From Candidatus Gastranaerophilales bacterium (GTDB lineage: Bacteria > Cyanobacteriota > Vampirovibrionia > Gastranaerophilales > Gastranaerophilaceae): 64,000 bases of DNA. The notes beneath the pieces were generated by a model that saw only the letters and a program-made list of their open reading frames with translations, was not told the DNA's origin and did no database searches. Both the position numbers and the translations under genes were made by a program. Positions within the stretch are counted from its first letter, which is position 1. Every line of letters begins with the position of its first letter. Below are positions 55,395 to 63,668 of this stretch, in pieces. The stretch is from NCBI GenBank assembly GCA_944324915.1, contig CALUYD010000006.1:1-64000 (forward strand), read 5' to 3'.

Positions 55395-56828
55395 TCAGCG
55401 GATTTGGAGTATAACCCTTCTTATTAAAGAAGGGTTTTTGGATTTTATAACGGTTGCGTTTTTAAAATTATATCTTGCTATAAGATTATATTGAGTCTCA
55501 AAGTTTGCTTTTAGGATTGCATCTTTTGGAATTAAACTTTTAAGTTTTTTAGAATAAATATAATTGTTATTTGTATCTTCATTTTTTAGAAGTATTTCTG
55601 TTTTATCTTCTCTATTCCAAAAATAATCACAATAAACGCCATTAGTGTTAAGTAGAATAAAATTAGAAATATCTTTGTTTGAAAGCTGATAATCATTCAA
55701 TTTATGGTTGTTCATTTCATAATTTATTCCTGTAATTTTTGTTGGTGCGAAAATTATTTTTTCATTTTTTTCTTTTATATTTTTATCTTTATTGAAAATT
55801 ATTATTCTATTTTCTTTGATTTCTTCAAAATGCTCTGTTTTATTTGTTTTTGGTGCCTCAAAACCTATAAAATAAAGGTTTTTTCTTTTTGAATTATTTT
55901 GAATTTTTTTATAAAAATCTATGCTTTCATTGATATTTGATGAGGAATTAAGATATATCTCATCTCTTTTGTAGTGGTTTGGATTGATTATTTCAATATT
56001 ATAATCTTTGAGTTTATATTTTATCAGCCAATTTGGATATGGTTTGTACTTTGAAATTGCTAAAACAATGGCGTTTTTATCTTCAAAGAAAATCCTGCCT
56101 TTATTTGGAAATTTTATTTCTTCTTTTATTTTAAAAATATCTTTTAGCTTTATTGGATAATTCGTGTTTTTATAGTCTAAAATTGTATTATTTAATTCTT
56201 CAAGGTCTTGATAAAAAGAGTCTATTTTTATTGAAAAACGGCTATTTTTTTCATTTTTTTGTGCTGTATTTTTTCTTATATTATTTGTTTTTATTATTTT
56301 TTTTATATCATCAATATCAAGGTCATATCTAAGTTGAGAATTTGGTGTAATATAGATAGAAACGGCTTTTTGCTGATAGCCTAATATTTTAATTTTTTTA
56401 GAAAATTTTAGTTTTAAAAGCTCATCTAAAACATCGTCTGCATTTTTTTCAAGCGAATAATAATCATTATTTTTTGATTTAACTATTACAAAGCAGTCGT
56501 ATTTTAGATAATATCTGTCATCGATATTAATATAGTCAAAACTATATAAATTTAAATATCTTTGAATTTTGTTTATTGCTTCATCTTTATTTGCAAATGG
56601 CTTATATTTGCAATATATATTCATTCCGTAAATTGATGAAAAAATTATAACATTTTTAATTTCTCTTAGTTGTCTGATTTCTCTTTCTATATTTTTTGCA
56701 TAGTTTATGTCCAATTCTTGCGCAGTAATGTTTTCTGATTTAATTTCTATTTTTAAATCATAGCTTTCATTTTGAAAGAAAAGAAAAAATATTATTGATA
56801 TAAATAGAATGATAAAAAGTTTTTTCAT
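55395..56828 (-). CDS. RND-like porter protein lacking the membrane domain
   Basis: A 477-aa protein with one N-terminal hydrophobic segment (LFIILFISIIFFLFF). The first half follows the RND (AcrB/CusA) porter: ENITAQELDINYAKNIEREI (RND 'pGa...evE..v..piE'), NVIIFSSIYGMNIYC, KKIKILGYQQKAVSIYI, LDIDDIKKIIKTNN, and PIKLKDIFKI ('v.L.DvA.v'). A second, C-terminal round is also visible: YQLSNKDISNFILLNTNGVY, then LKSLIPKDAILKANFETQYN and PSLIRRVILQI. All twelve transmembrane helices and the Asp/Lys proton relay of a normal protein of about 1040 aa are missing. The adaptor gene overlaps it by 4 nt. It is either a novel energy-free porter scaffold or a decaying pump; the frame is intact. Confidence 0.7.
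   Translation of the reverse strand: MKKLFIILFISIIFFLFFQNESYDLKIEIKSENITAQELDINYAKNIEREIRQLREIKNVIIFSSIYGMNIYCKYKPFANKDEAINKIQRYLNLYSFDYINIDDRYYLKYDCFVIVKSKNNDYYSLEKNADDVLDELLKLKFSKKIKILGYQQKAVSIYITPNSQLRYDLDIDDIKKIIKTNNIRKNTAQKNEKNSRFSIKIDSFYQDLEELNNTILDYKNTNYPIKLKDIFKIKEEIKFPNKGRIFFEDKNAIVLAISKYKPYPNWLIKYKLKDYNIEIINPNHYKRDEIYLNSSSNINESIDFYKKIQNNSKRKNLYFIGFEAPKTNKTEHFEEIKENRIIIFNKDKNIKEKNEKIIFAPTKITGINYEMNNHKLNDYQLSNKDISNFILLNTNGVYCDYFWNREDKTEILLKNEDTNNNYIYSKKLKSLIPKDAILKANFETQYNLIARYNFKNATVIKSKNPSLIRRVILQIR
55413..55439 (+). terminator. Terminator of the 58-aa gene, lying inside the opposing gene
   Basis: A 10-bp perfect stem AACCCTTCTT/AAGAAGGGTT (55413-55422, 55427-55436) with loop ATTA, then T residues. 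The hairpin occupies the last codons of the convergent porter gene. Confidence 0.88.
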
Positions 56829-57865
56829 AGCTTTATTTTCTTGTGGGTAATATTTTGATAGTTATCGTTTGAAATTATAATATCTTCGTTTTTTAATCCG
56901 TCTAAAATTTCAATTTCGTTATTCATGATTTTTCCTGTTGTTATTTTTGTTTTTTCTATTTCACCTGTGTTTTCTTTTATATTTGCAACTTTATAGATAT
57001 ATTTTTTGCCATTTTCTTCAAAAACATATTCAATCGGAATAAATAATTTTTCATCGTTTTTAAAATTAAAATAAACATCAGCACTCATCCCTTCTTTTAG
57101 GTAATTTGTTGTATCTTTGATTTTGACTTTTACAACATATCCGCTAAAATTCATATCGGTTTTTGAAATGTGTGCAATATTTCCTTGATAATTTTTATCA
57201 AGAATTTTTATTTTGGCGCTATCGTTTATTTTTAGCTTGTTTATAGTATTTTCATCAACCATAATATCCACTAAAAACCCTTCTGAAGATATGAAAAATG
57301 CTATTGGATTAGCAATTTTTGCAATTGCACCAACGCTTTGATATTTTTTTGCAATGTATCCGTCGTAAGGCGCTGTTACTTTGTTATAGTCAAGTTCTTT
57401 GTTTATATAATTTATCTTTTCTTTTTGTGTTTGTATTTGCTCAGCAAGAACTTTTAATTCATAATATGCGCTCTCCCAATCATTGTCTGAGATTGCACCT
57501 TCTTTGTGAAGTAAATCAAGTCTATGATAATAGCTTTTTTGTTTATCTTGTTGAATTACGTATTGTTTTAATCGGTTTTGTTCTTCTTTTTTTCTTATTT
57601 CATAAAGAGTGCCATCAAGTCTTGCTATTGTTTGCCCCTTTTTTATAAAATCACCGTCAGCAAAAGGAAAATATGTTATTTTTCCTTCTGTTTGAAAGCT
57701 CAAGTTCGCATTATTGGATGATTTTACTATGCCATGAAAAATTTTATTTTCGTATTTTGGAATATTGATTTTTATATAATTAAAGTCGTTAAGATTTTCG
57801 TATTTGGTACATCCAAATAAAAACATTGTAAATACAAGAATGAAAATTGATATTATAATCCTCAT
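56825..57865 (-). CDS. Efflux adaptor lipoprotein (HlyD/AcrA family)
   Basis: A 346-aa protein. The signal peptide ends in a lipobox (MFLFGC), so it is an inner- or outer-membrane lipoprotein like AcrA. Half-lipoyl motifs (GKITYFPFADGDFIKKGQTIARLD and the mirrored VTAPYDGYIAKKYQSVGAIAK, shown in parts) flank a coiled-coil hairpin (about 95-150). The beta-barrel and membrane-proximal domains follow (AKIKILDKNYQGNIAHIS, DGLKNEDIIISN). Such adaptors bridge an RND pump to a TolC channel. It is coupled to the truncated RND porter; no TolC gene is in the operon. Confidence 0.92.
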   Translation of the reverse strand: MRIIISIFILVFTMFLFGCTKYENLNDFNYIKINIPKYENKIFHGIVKSSNNANLSFQTEGKITYFPFADGDFIKKGQTIARLDGTLYEIRKKEEQNRLKQYVIQQDKQKSYYHRLDLLHKEGAISDNDWESAYYELKVLAEQIQTQKEKINYINKELDYNKVTAPYDGYIAKKYQSVGAIAKIANPIAFFISSEGFLVDIMVDENTINKLKINDSAKIKILDKNYQGNIAHISKTDMNFSGYVVKVKIKDTTNYLKEGMSADVYFNFKNDEKLFIPIEYVFEENGKKYIYKVANIKENTGEIEKTKITTGKIMNNEIEILDGLKNEDIIISNDNYQNITHKKIKL

Positions 57866-57891
57866 TCAAAAATTTTAATTCTTATATTTTT

Positions 57892-57911
57892 CCGATTAAT
57901 CAGACAATCGG
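57892..57911. promoter_or_regulatory. Inverted repeat between the propeller-like and adaptor genes
   Basis: CCGATT (57892-57897) and AATCGG (57906-57911) are separated by 8 nt, immediately after the stop codon of the gene at 57912. There is no T run on the minus strand, so it is not a standard terminator. It could be an mRNA-stabilising hairpin or a regulator site. Confidence 0.4.
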
Positions 57912-58910
57912 TTAATTATAGGAATGCTTTAAAAATAATCCGTTTACGCTAAGATTAGGAACATATCCTGTTTTGGATATTAAAGATGTTTCTCTTTTTG
58001 AAAAATCATATCCCCAAGTTCCAAGGTAGATTTTTTTGTTGTTGTTGTCATAAACATAACAAATGGCAATAATCATATTGTCGTTATCAGCACTAAAACC
58101 CAGGGGTTCTATATCATATCTGTATTTTGATATTTGTTTATTTTTCCAATCAAGAAAATAATGTTTTATAGCTAAATCAAAATCTCCTAATTTAATTGAA
58201 TAGCTATTTTCAATATCATCTTCAACAAAATGGATATATAGATTTGTTTTATAAATTCCATTTAGTGTCGAGCCTATTTTTTCTTTTATTAATAATTTTT
58301 TAGAGTCACTGCTCCAATCAACAAGCACTAAGCCATGAAAAGAATTAGGATAAACCTCTTTTGTGCCTGATTCTAAAACAGGTATTCTTTCTTTTTGTTG
58401 GTGTTTATATTCAAGTATTCTTTTTATTTTGTTTTTGGAAGTATCAAGTTCTTCTACAAAAAAACTTGATGATATTTGATTTGTGTCAGGCGAATAATAA
58501 TAATTAGGATATGCCGCATATTTGCATTCTTTATCTACTGTAAGATATGGCATATAAAATAAGTCTTTTTTAATATTTTCAAGGTTATATTCTCTTTTGC
58601 CTTGAGGGTAATTGTATGCTTGAAAAGTGTATTTTAGGGGCGGAACGTGATATTTTTTTGTGTCTATTTTTTGTTTTTCTTCTTTAATTTCTCTATCCTC
58701 AAGGGGAATATTTTGAGCTTCATTTTCCCATTCTTCATAAGTTTCAACCATTTTTGGTTTTGGCTGAACTTCTTTCTTTTTAAATGGTGATTTGGCTTTT
58801 ATTTTTTCGTAAGTATTTTTAAAATTTTCTTTTATATTAAGGTCTTTGCCTTCTGCTCCAGCAAAAAATACCATACATAAAAATAAAATAATTATTATTT
58901 TATTTTTCAT
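57912..58910 (-). CDS. Secreted propeller-like protein, uncharacterised
   Basis: A 332-aa protein with a signal peptide (IIIILFLCMVFFAGAEG). A charged linker with a Pro/Lys-rich stretch spans residues about 25-90. The rest is beta-rich, with repeats of the 'W/F-S-x-D-x-K-x-L-L-I' type (VDWSSDSKKLLIKEKIG; PLGFSADNDNMIIAICY) like TolB or WD40 blades, though too few blades are present for a full propeller. It is encoded between the response regulator (1-nt overlap) and the efflux adaptor, so it probably works with the adaptor/porter complex or senses its ligand (inference). I do not recognise a family. Confidence 0.65.
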   Translation of the reverse strand: MKNKIIIILFLCMVFFAGAEGKDLNIKENFKNTYEKIKAKSPFKKKEVQPKPKMVETYEEWENEAQNIPLEDREIKEEKQKIDTKKYHVPPLKYTFQAYNYPQGKREYNLENIKKDLFYMPYLTVDKECKYAAYPNYYYSPDTNQISSSFFVEELDTSKNKIKRILEYKHQQKERIPVLESGTKEVYPNSFHGLVLVDWSSDSKKLLIKEKIGSTLNGIYKTNLYIHFVEDDIENSYSIKLGDFDLAIKHYFLDWKNKQISKYRYDIEPLGFSADNDNMIIAICYVYDNNNKKIYLGTWGYDFSKRETSLISKTGYVPNLSVNGLFLKHSYN

Positions 58911-59587
58911 TAAACAAGACCTTCTTTTAGCGCAACTATTGCTGCTTTTGTTCTATCTGTTAAGTATAGTTTTTGCAATATATTGTGAACATGGGCTTTT
59001 GTTGTTGATATTGAAACAACTAATTTTTCTGAGATTTCTTGATTTGATAAACCATCAACAATTAAAGATAAAACTTCTAGTTCTTTTTTTGTTAAGCCAT
59101 ATTTTTTGTTTGCTTCTTTTTGGCTTTTTGTTGCGGTTGTTTGTATGTCGTTTTCGTTTTGAATGCTTGATAAAACTACTCTTGCAATTTGAGAATCAAT
59201 CCAAGCTGCTTTTGTAGCTACTGTATCTATTGCACTTGTAAGCGTTTCAGAGCTTGAACCTTTCATAATATAGCCGTCAGCTCCTGCTTTAAATGCTGCA
59301 AAAATATCTTCTTTATTATCTCTTGATGTAAACATTAAAACGGCGCAATCTAATTTTAATTCTTCTTTAATTTTTCTTGTTGCGCTAATGCCGTCCATTT
59401 TTGGCAATCCTATATCCATTAAAATTACATCCGGATTATATTGGCTTGCCATCATAACGCCTTGTGCTCCGTCTGTTGCTTGGGCTACAAGGTTGTATTT
59501 TGGCGTATTTTCTATTTTCATAGCAAGCCCTAATCTTGTAAACTCGTGATCTTCTACAAGTAAAATGTTGATTTTTCTATCTGTCAT
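58910..59587 (-). CDS. NarL/FixJ-family response regulator
   Basis: A 225-aa protein. The receiver domain (residues 5-120) has the acidic pocket (LLVEDHEFTR), the phospho-acceptor Asp in PDVILMDIGLPKMDG, the switch Thr in MFTSRD and the Lys in GYIMKGSS. A LuxR-type HTH follows (about 160-220: LTKKELEVLSLIVDGLSNQEISEKL, in parts). Phosphorylation should allow DNA binding. It overlaps the histidine kinase gene by 4 nt and is followed by the propeller-like and efflux-like genes, so it is the likely regulator of this operon. Confidence 0.95.
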   Translation of the reverse strand: MTDRKINILLVEDHEFTRLGLAMKIENTPKYNLVAQATDGAQGVMMASQYNPDVILMDIGLPKMDGISATRKIKEELKLDCAVLMFTSRDNKEDIFAAFKAGADGYIMKGSSSETLTSAIDTVATKAAWIDSQIARVVLSSIQNENDIQTTATKSQKEANKKYGLTKKELEVLSLIVDGLSNQEISEKLVVSISTTKAHVHNILQKLYLTDRTKAAIVALKEGLV

Positions 59588-61131
59588 AATATTACCTTAC
59601 AATCATTAATTACGTTTTTCAATTCAAAAGAAAATTTTGAACCCTTATTAAGTTCTGATTCTACATATATTTTACCATTGTGCGCTTCAATTATTTGTCT
59701 TGACAGATATAATCCAAGACCTGTGGAACTTGAGCGTTTTTGGTTTGTTCCTTGAGAGAATCTGTTAAATAATTTTGAACAGTCTTCTTGTGATAATCCG
59801 ATGCCGTCATCTATTACTTCAACTTTTATGTCTTTTTTGTCTTGTATTATGTTTACTTTGACGCATGAGCTATCTTGAGAGTGTTTTATTGCATTTCCTA
59901 TTAAATTTATAATAACTCTTCTTATCTCGTTTTTATCTGCATTTATGAATATTTCATCTTCATTTTTAGATATTTCGATTTCAATATTTGCTTTTTTGGC
60001 TAAGGATTCAAGTTCTTGATTACATTCTTGGATAAGTTTTACTATGTCAAATTTTGTTTTGCAAAGATATGTTTTTCCTGCTTCGTATCTATATACTTCT
60101 AAAAGCGCATTAACAAGACCAAGCATATCTTCTGAGCTTTTTTTCATGGCGTTAAATAAGTTATTTTGTTTTTCGTTAATTTCTCCTAATGATTTATCTA
60201 AAACAAAATCAAGCCCTGAAATTGACGCTAATAGCGGTGTTCTTAAATCATGTGTTAGTGTTGCAATGAAGTCATCTCTTAATCTTTCGGTTTCTTTTTG
60301 ATATGTACAATCTCTTATAACTGCAACATAGAAATTATTTTTTTCATCAGAAACAGGCGCAATGCTTATTTCAACGGGAATTTTTATATCTTTTTTATAA
60401 TTTATTAATGAATAGTTTCTTAAAAATACATTTGTTTTATTAGTTAGTTCGTTTGTTGAAAATTGTTTTGATTCGCTAACTACAAGCTCAAAAAGATTTT
60501 TGTTTAATAAATCTTTTTTGTTTTGACCGAATAAATTTATTGAAGCATTATTTAAATCGGTAATTTTCATATCTTGATTAAAAAGAATAATGCCATCTGC
60601 GCAATTTTCAATAACGGCGTTGAGCTTAGAATTTGCTTGCATTAATTCTAAAGTTCTTTTTTGAACTGTTTCTTCTAAGTCTTTTGAGTAATTTTCAAGT
60701 TTTTTATTTGCTATTTCTAGTTCTTCAATTTTTTTATCAAGTTCTTTTTTAAGTCTTGCCTGTGTTAGAGCATTTTTTATATTAATAATTAAATTTCTGT
60801 TGTCCCAAGGCTTTTCAATATATTTAAATATACCTATTTCATTAATTGCTCTAATGGCGTTTTCTTTATCTGCATAACCCGTTAAAAGAATTGTTGAAGC
60901 ATCTTTTTGAAGTTTTTTAGCGTTCTCTAAAAAGTCTATGCCGTTCATTTCAGGCATAATAAAATCACTTATTATTAAGTCAACTTCGTTTTTCTTTATG
61001 TAATTTAGTGCTTCATTGGGATTATTGTAAGCAGTAACATTGCTAAAGCCTTCAAGCCCCAAAAGCATACTAAGAGTTTTGGTGACCATGGCTTCATCGT
61101 CAACTATCAATATTTTACCCAACTTATCCAT
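59584..61131 (-). CDS. Hybrid sensor histidine kinase (REC-PAS-HisKA-HATPase)
   Basis: A 515-aa soluble kinase. The order is: receiver 1-120 (IVDDEAMV, phospho-acceptor in LIISDFIMPEMNG, LLTGYAD, YIEKPWD); coiled coil 125-175; PAS about 170-285 (ENCADGIILFNQDMKITDLN); HisKA with THDLRTPL (His about 292); and HATPase with NEIRRVIINLIGNAIKHS, DDGIGLS and GTGLGL-type SSTGLGLYLS. There is no membrane helix, so the signal is cytoplasmic or arrives through its own receiver domain. It is the first gene of the operon that ends with the adaptor and porter. It should phosphorylate the following response regulator. Confidence 0.95.
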   Translation of the reverse strand: MDKLGKILIVDDEAMVTKTLSMLLGLEGFSNVTAYNNPNEALNYIKKNEVDLIISDFIMPEMNGIDFLENAKKLQKDASTILLTGYADKENAIRAINEIGIFKYIEKPWDNRNLIINIKNALTQARLKKELDKKIEELEIANKKLENYSKDLEETVQKRTLELMQANSKLNAVIENCADGIILFNQDMKITDLNNASINLFGQNKKDLLNKNLFELVVSESKQFSTNELTNKTNVFLRNYSLINYKKDIKIPVEISIAPVSDEKNNFYVAVIRDCTYQKETERLRDDFIATLTHDLRTPLLASISGLDFVLDKSLGEINEKQNNLFNAMKKSSEDMLGLVNALLEVYRYEAGKTYLCKTKFDIVKLIQECNQELESLAKKANIEIEISKNEDEIFINADKNEIRRVIINLIGNAIKHSQDSSCVKVNIIQDKKDIKVEVIDDGIGLSQEDCSKLFNRFSQGTNQKRSSSTGLGLYLSRQIIEAHNGKIYVESELNKGSKFSFELKNVINDCKVIL

Positions 61132-61255
61132 AATAAAAAGATAAGATATTTTTTCTTTTAATACAAATTATTAACAAAAATACAAAAAACTTAAAATTAC
61201 TTGATTTTAAATTTACATGAAATATCTTTGTGGTAATCTTGAGTTGTAGGGTGAT

Positions 61256-61273
61256 ATTAGACAGCAGTCTAAT
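61256..61273. promoter_or_regulatory. Inverted repeat upstream of the large membrane protein gene
   Basis: A perfect ATTAGAC (61256-61262), AGCA, GTCTAAT (61267-61273). It lies 16 nt upstream of the preferred ATG at 61290 and could be an operator or a 5'-leader hairpin. If the start codon were the GTG at 61230, it would be coding. Confidence 0.45.
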
Positions 61274-61289
61274 GTATATCAAGATAGTT

Positions 61290-63557
61290 ATGAATATAAC
61301 ACGCAGTCAGTACAGAGAAATCGCTAATAAAAAGTTATTTGCCAGCAATAACGCCACAACGTCACCAAGAAATGATGTCACCTCGCTGTCTTTTACATCT
61401 AACATTACAAGAAAAATTGATAAAAAGAATGTTCAAACAATTTACAGTGGCGCAAGAACGTTAATTGACGGAATTGAAAACTCTCTTGGTAAAGGGTATT
61501 TTGAAGATTTACTTAACAAAGCGCAGATTGATTTTAATGACGATACATTAACTTATGCAAATAGAACATTTTTAAAAGATGCATTCGCTACATTGAAAGC
61601 AATAGTTGAAATTCCTTTTAGATTTACAACTAATGTTGCCAAAAAAATGAAAATTAATATTTCTGATGATAGTTTTTTAGGTGCTTGGCTTAAAAAACAT
61701 GAACAAGAAATTTCTTATAATAAAGTAGTTGATATTATCGATGAATATGTTAGACCTGTTATTTCAAAAGAAGGTAATGTAAATTCTCAAAGAGCTAATA
61801 AAATATTCAGCGATACGATAGGCTCGAACATCACAAGAGTTAAAAAGAATTACGAATCTCGAGATGAAAGAACATTAAATCGAGTAGCCACATCTATCGT
61901 TTCAGCACTTTATTCAGGTGCTGATTTTTATAATATATCCATGCTTCAAAAAGACGATAAAAATGAAGCATCAAAAGCACAAAAAAGACGTTTAAGACAA
62001 GAATTAACAAGAATGGGTTTAAGCGCAGCGTTTACCTTCTTAACTCTTGGTTTGTTTGATAGATATACTAAGAAAAATATTTGGCTAAATGCTTCTGTTA
62101 TTGCCGGTTCTACATTATTATCAGAGATTTTATCAAGAATATTTTCAAAAACACCTTTGATTCCTTTAACTTCAAAAGAAGCAGCTAAAATTTCACAAAA
62201 GAGAAAAAATAGCCCCGAAGAAAGACAAAAAATAACCTTTAGAGCAAACCTTAAAAATGAACAAGAAGAATTCCGCTCGCTTTTAAAAAGTACTCCTACA
62301 TTAGAAGAAAGCAGCAAAAAACTCGAAAATAAAGAATTAGAGCCTAAAAAACATAAAAAATCTAAACTCTTTAGAATTTTTATGGGTGCATTTGCACTTG
62401 CTAATGTTTTCTTTATTTTGTCAAAATTATCAAAAGGCGAACTTAAAGCAAATAAAATCAAAAAAGAATTTTATGATATGTACAAAGATAATATTTTAAA
62501 TAACGATATTACCGCTGAAGTTGTTGAGCAAGCAAAACAAGCTGCTAAAAAAATTAAAGAAGATAATGCAGGTCGATTAATTAAATTGCCTTCATTTGGA
62601 AGTATTAAAGATTTAATTACAAAAAGAAAAGTTGAAGTAAATCTTGATGAATTAGCTTCCAAGTTAGAATTACTCAAAAATACACAAGATGGTCAAAAGA
62701 TTTCAAATACTTTAGATATTTATTTAAATCATATTCAAAAATTAAAAGATGAAGGAAAAAATGTTGTTTCTTCAAAAGTTGATATTCCTGTTGTTTCAGG
62801 ATTATATTCAGGAATTACCAAAATATTTAATACAGTAGGAACAATATTAACAGCTCCATCAAGATTGTTATTTGCTTGTTTGAATAAAGATTATAAAGAT
62901 TCAAATAAATTATTTGATGAGGTTATGCAAGAGGTTAAACCTAATTATAATAAGGAGCTTGTTCAACTTGCTCATATTTGTGAACTTGATAAAAAATCAA
63001 AATTGCATGAAATCTTTAAATCAAAACCGAGAAAAGATTCAACAATGATCGATATTATCCAAAAACGTGCAAGAAATGTTGAAGTTGGTGCTGAAACATC
63101 TGAATTAGCTAATATTTCACGTACAATGGTTACGGCAATAACTACATATTTCTTTGTTAATGATTACAGAAATAGCGTACTTATTGAATCAGGCGGAAAA
63201 GACACAGAAGGCGCTAAAGAAGAAACAAGAGAACGTTTGATGCATAAGTTATCTAACTTTATAATTAACGGTACATTGATGAATACATTTAATACTATAT
63301 TTAAATCTGTATTAAATAAGAGCTTGTTGGGTGCTACTGTTGTTGCGGCAGCTACTGAAACAACTAATGAATTTTTGGTTAGAAAATCAATATGTCAACC
63401 TATTGGCATGAAAAAATCAAAACAAGAAATTATAGATTACGAAGAAAAACAAATGAATAAAAAAGGCTTTATGGGCTGGTGGTCAAGGACATTTAAGAAA
63501 ATTACAGGTAAAAAATCGCTAACTCAAAAAGCAGGTATTAAAACTTCAAATAAATAA
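61290..63557 (+). CDS. Large lineage-type membrane protein, uncharacterised
   Basis: About 755 aa. The N-terminus (MNITRSQYREI..., then SLSFTSNITRKI) carries the short F(T/S)S tag-like motif seen on other proteins here. Two blocks of membrane helices occur: one near residues 245-300 (LSAAFTFLTLGLF; ASVIAGSTLLSEIL) and FRIFMGAFALANVFFIL around 365-380. A second block, VSGLYSGITKIFNTVGTILTAPSRLL, is followed by TMVTAITTYFFVNDY and LLGATVVAAATETTNEFLV near the C-terminus. Long Lys/Glu-rich helical loops separate them. No enzyme motif is found. The frame opens at GTG 61230 and has ATG 61272, but ATG 61290 gives the typical start. The function is unknown. Confidence 0.7.
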   Translation: MNITRSQYREIANKKLFASNNATTSPRNDVTSLSFTSNITRKIDKKNVQTIYSGARTLIDGIENSLGKGYFEDLLNKAQIDFNDDTLTYANRTFLKDAFATLKAIVEIPFRFTTNVAKKMKINISDDSFLGAWLKKHEQEISYNKVVDIIDEYVRPVISKEGNVNSQRANKIFSDTIGSNITRVKKNYESRDERTLNRVATSIVSALYSGADFYNISMLQKDDKNEASKAQKRRLRQELTRMGLSAAFTFLTLGLFDRYTKKNIWLNASVIAGSTLLSEILSRIFSKTPLIPLTSKEAAKISQKRKNSPEERQKITFRANLKNEQEEFRSLLKSTPTLEESSKKLENKELEPKKHKKSKLFRIFMGAFALANVFFILSKLSKGELKANKIKKEFYDMYKDNILNNDITAEVVEQAKQAAKKIKEDNAGRLIKLPSFGSIKDLITKRKVEVNLDELASKLELLKNTQDGQKISNTLDIYLNHIQKLKDEGKNVVSSKVDIPVVSGLYSGITKIFNTVGTILTAPSRLLFACLNKDYKDSNKLFDEVMQEVKPNYNKELVQLAHICELDKKSKLHEIFKSKPRKDSTMIDIIQKRARNVEVGAETSELANISRTMVTAITTYFFVNDYRNSVLIESGGKDTEGAKEETRERLMHKLSNFIINGTLMNTFNTIFKSVLNKSLLGATVVAAATETTNEFLVRKSICQPIGMKKSKQEIIDYEEKQMNKKGFMGWWSRTFKKITGKKSLTQKAGIKTSNK

Positions 63558-63623
63558 ATAAATGCACGTGTTAAAAAGCTTGTTTTTTGGTTTAATTAAC
63601 TTTTACAATAAATATTATCTTTA

Positions 63624-63632
63624 TGGTAGAAT
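63624..63632 (+). promoter_or_regulatory. Extended -10 promoter of the phosphohexomutase gene
   Basis: TGgTAGAAT, the same wording as in front of the TreS-like gene, with TTTACA 19 nt upstream of the hexamer. A purine-rich AGAGAGAAAG lies between it and the ATG at 63669. Confidence 0.5.
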
Positions 63633-63668
63633 TGTAAAGTGACAATAGAGAGAAAGCAGTTTATATTT

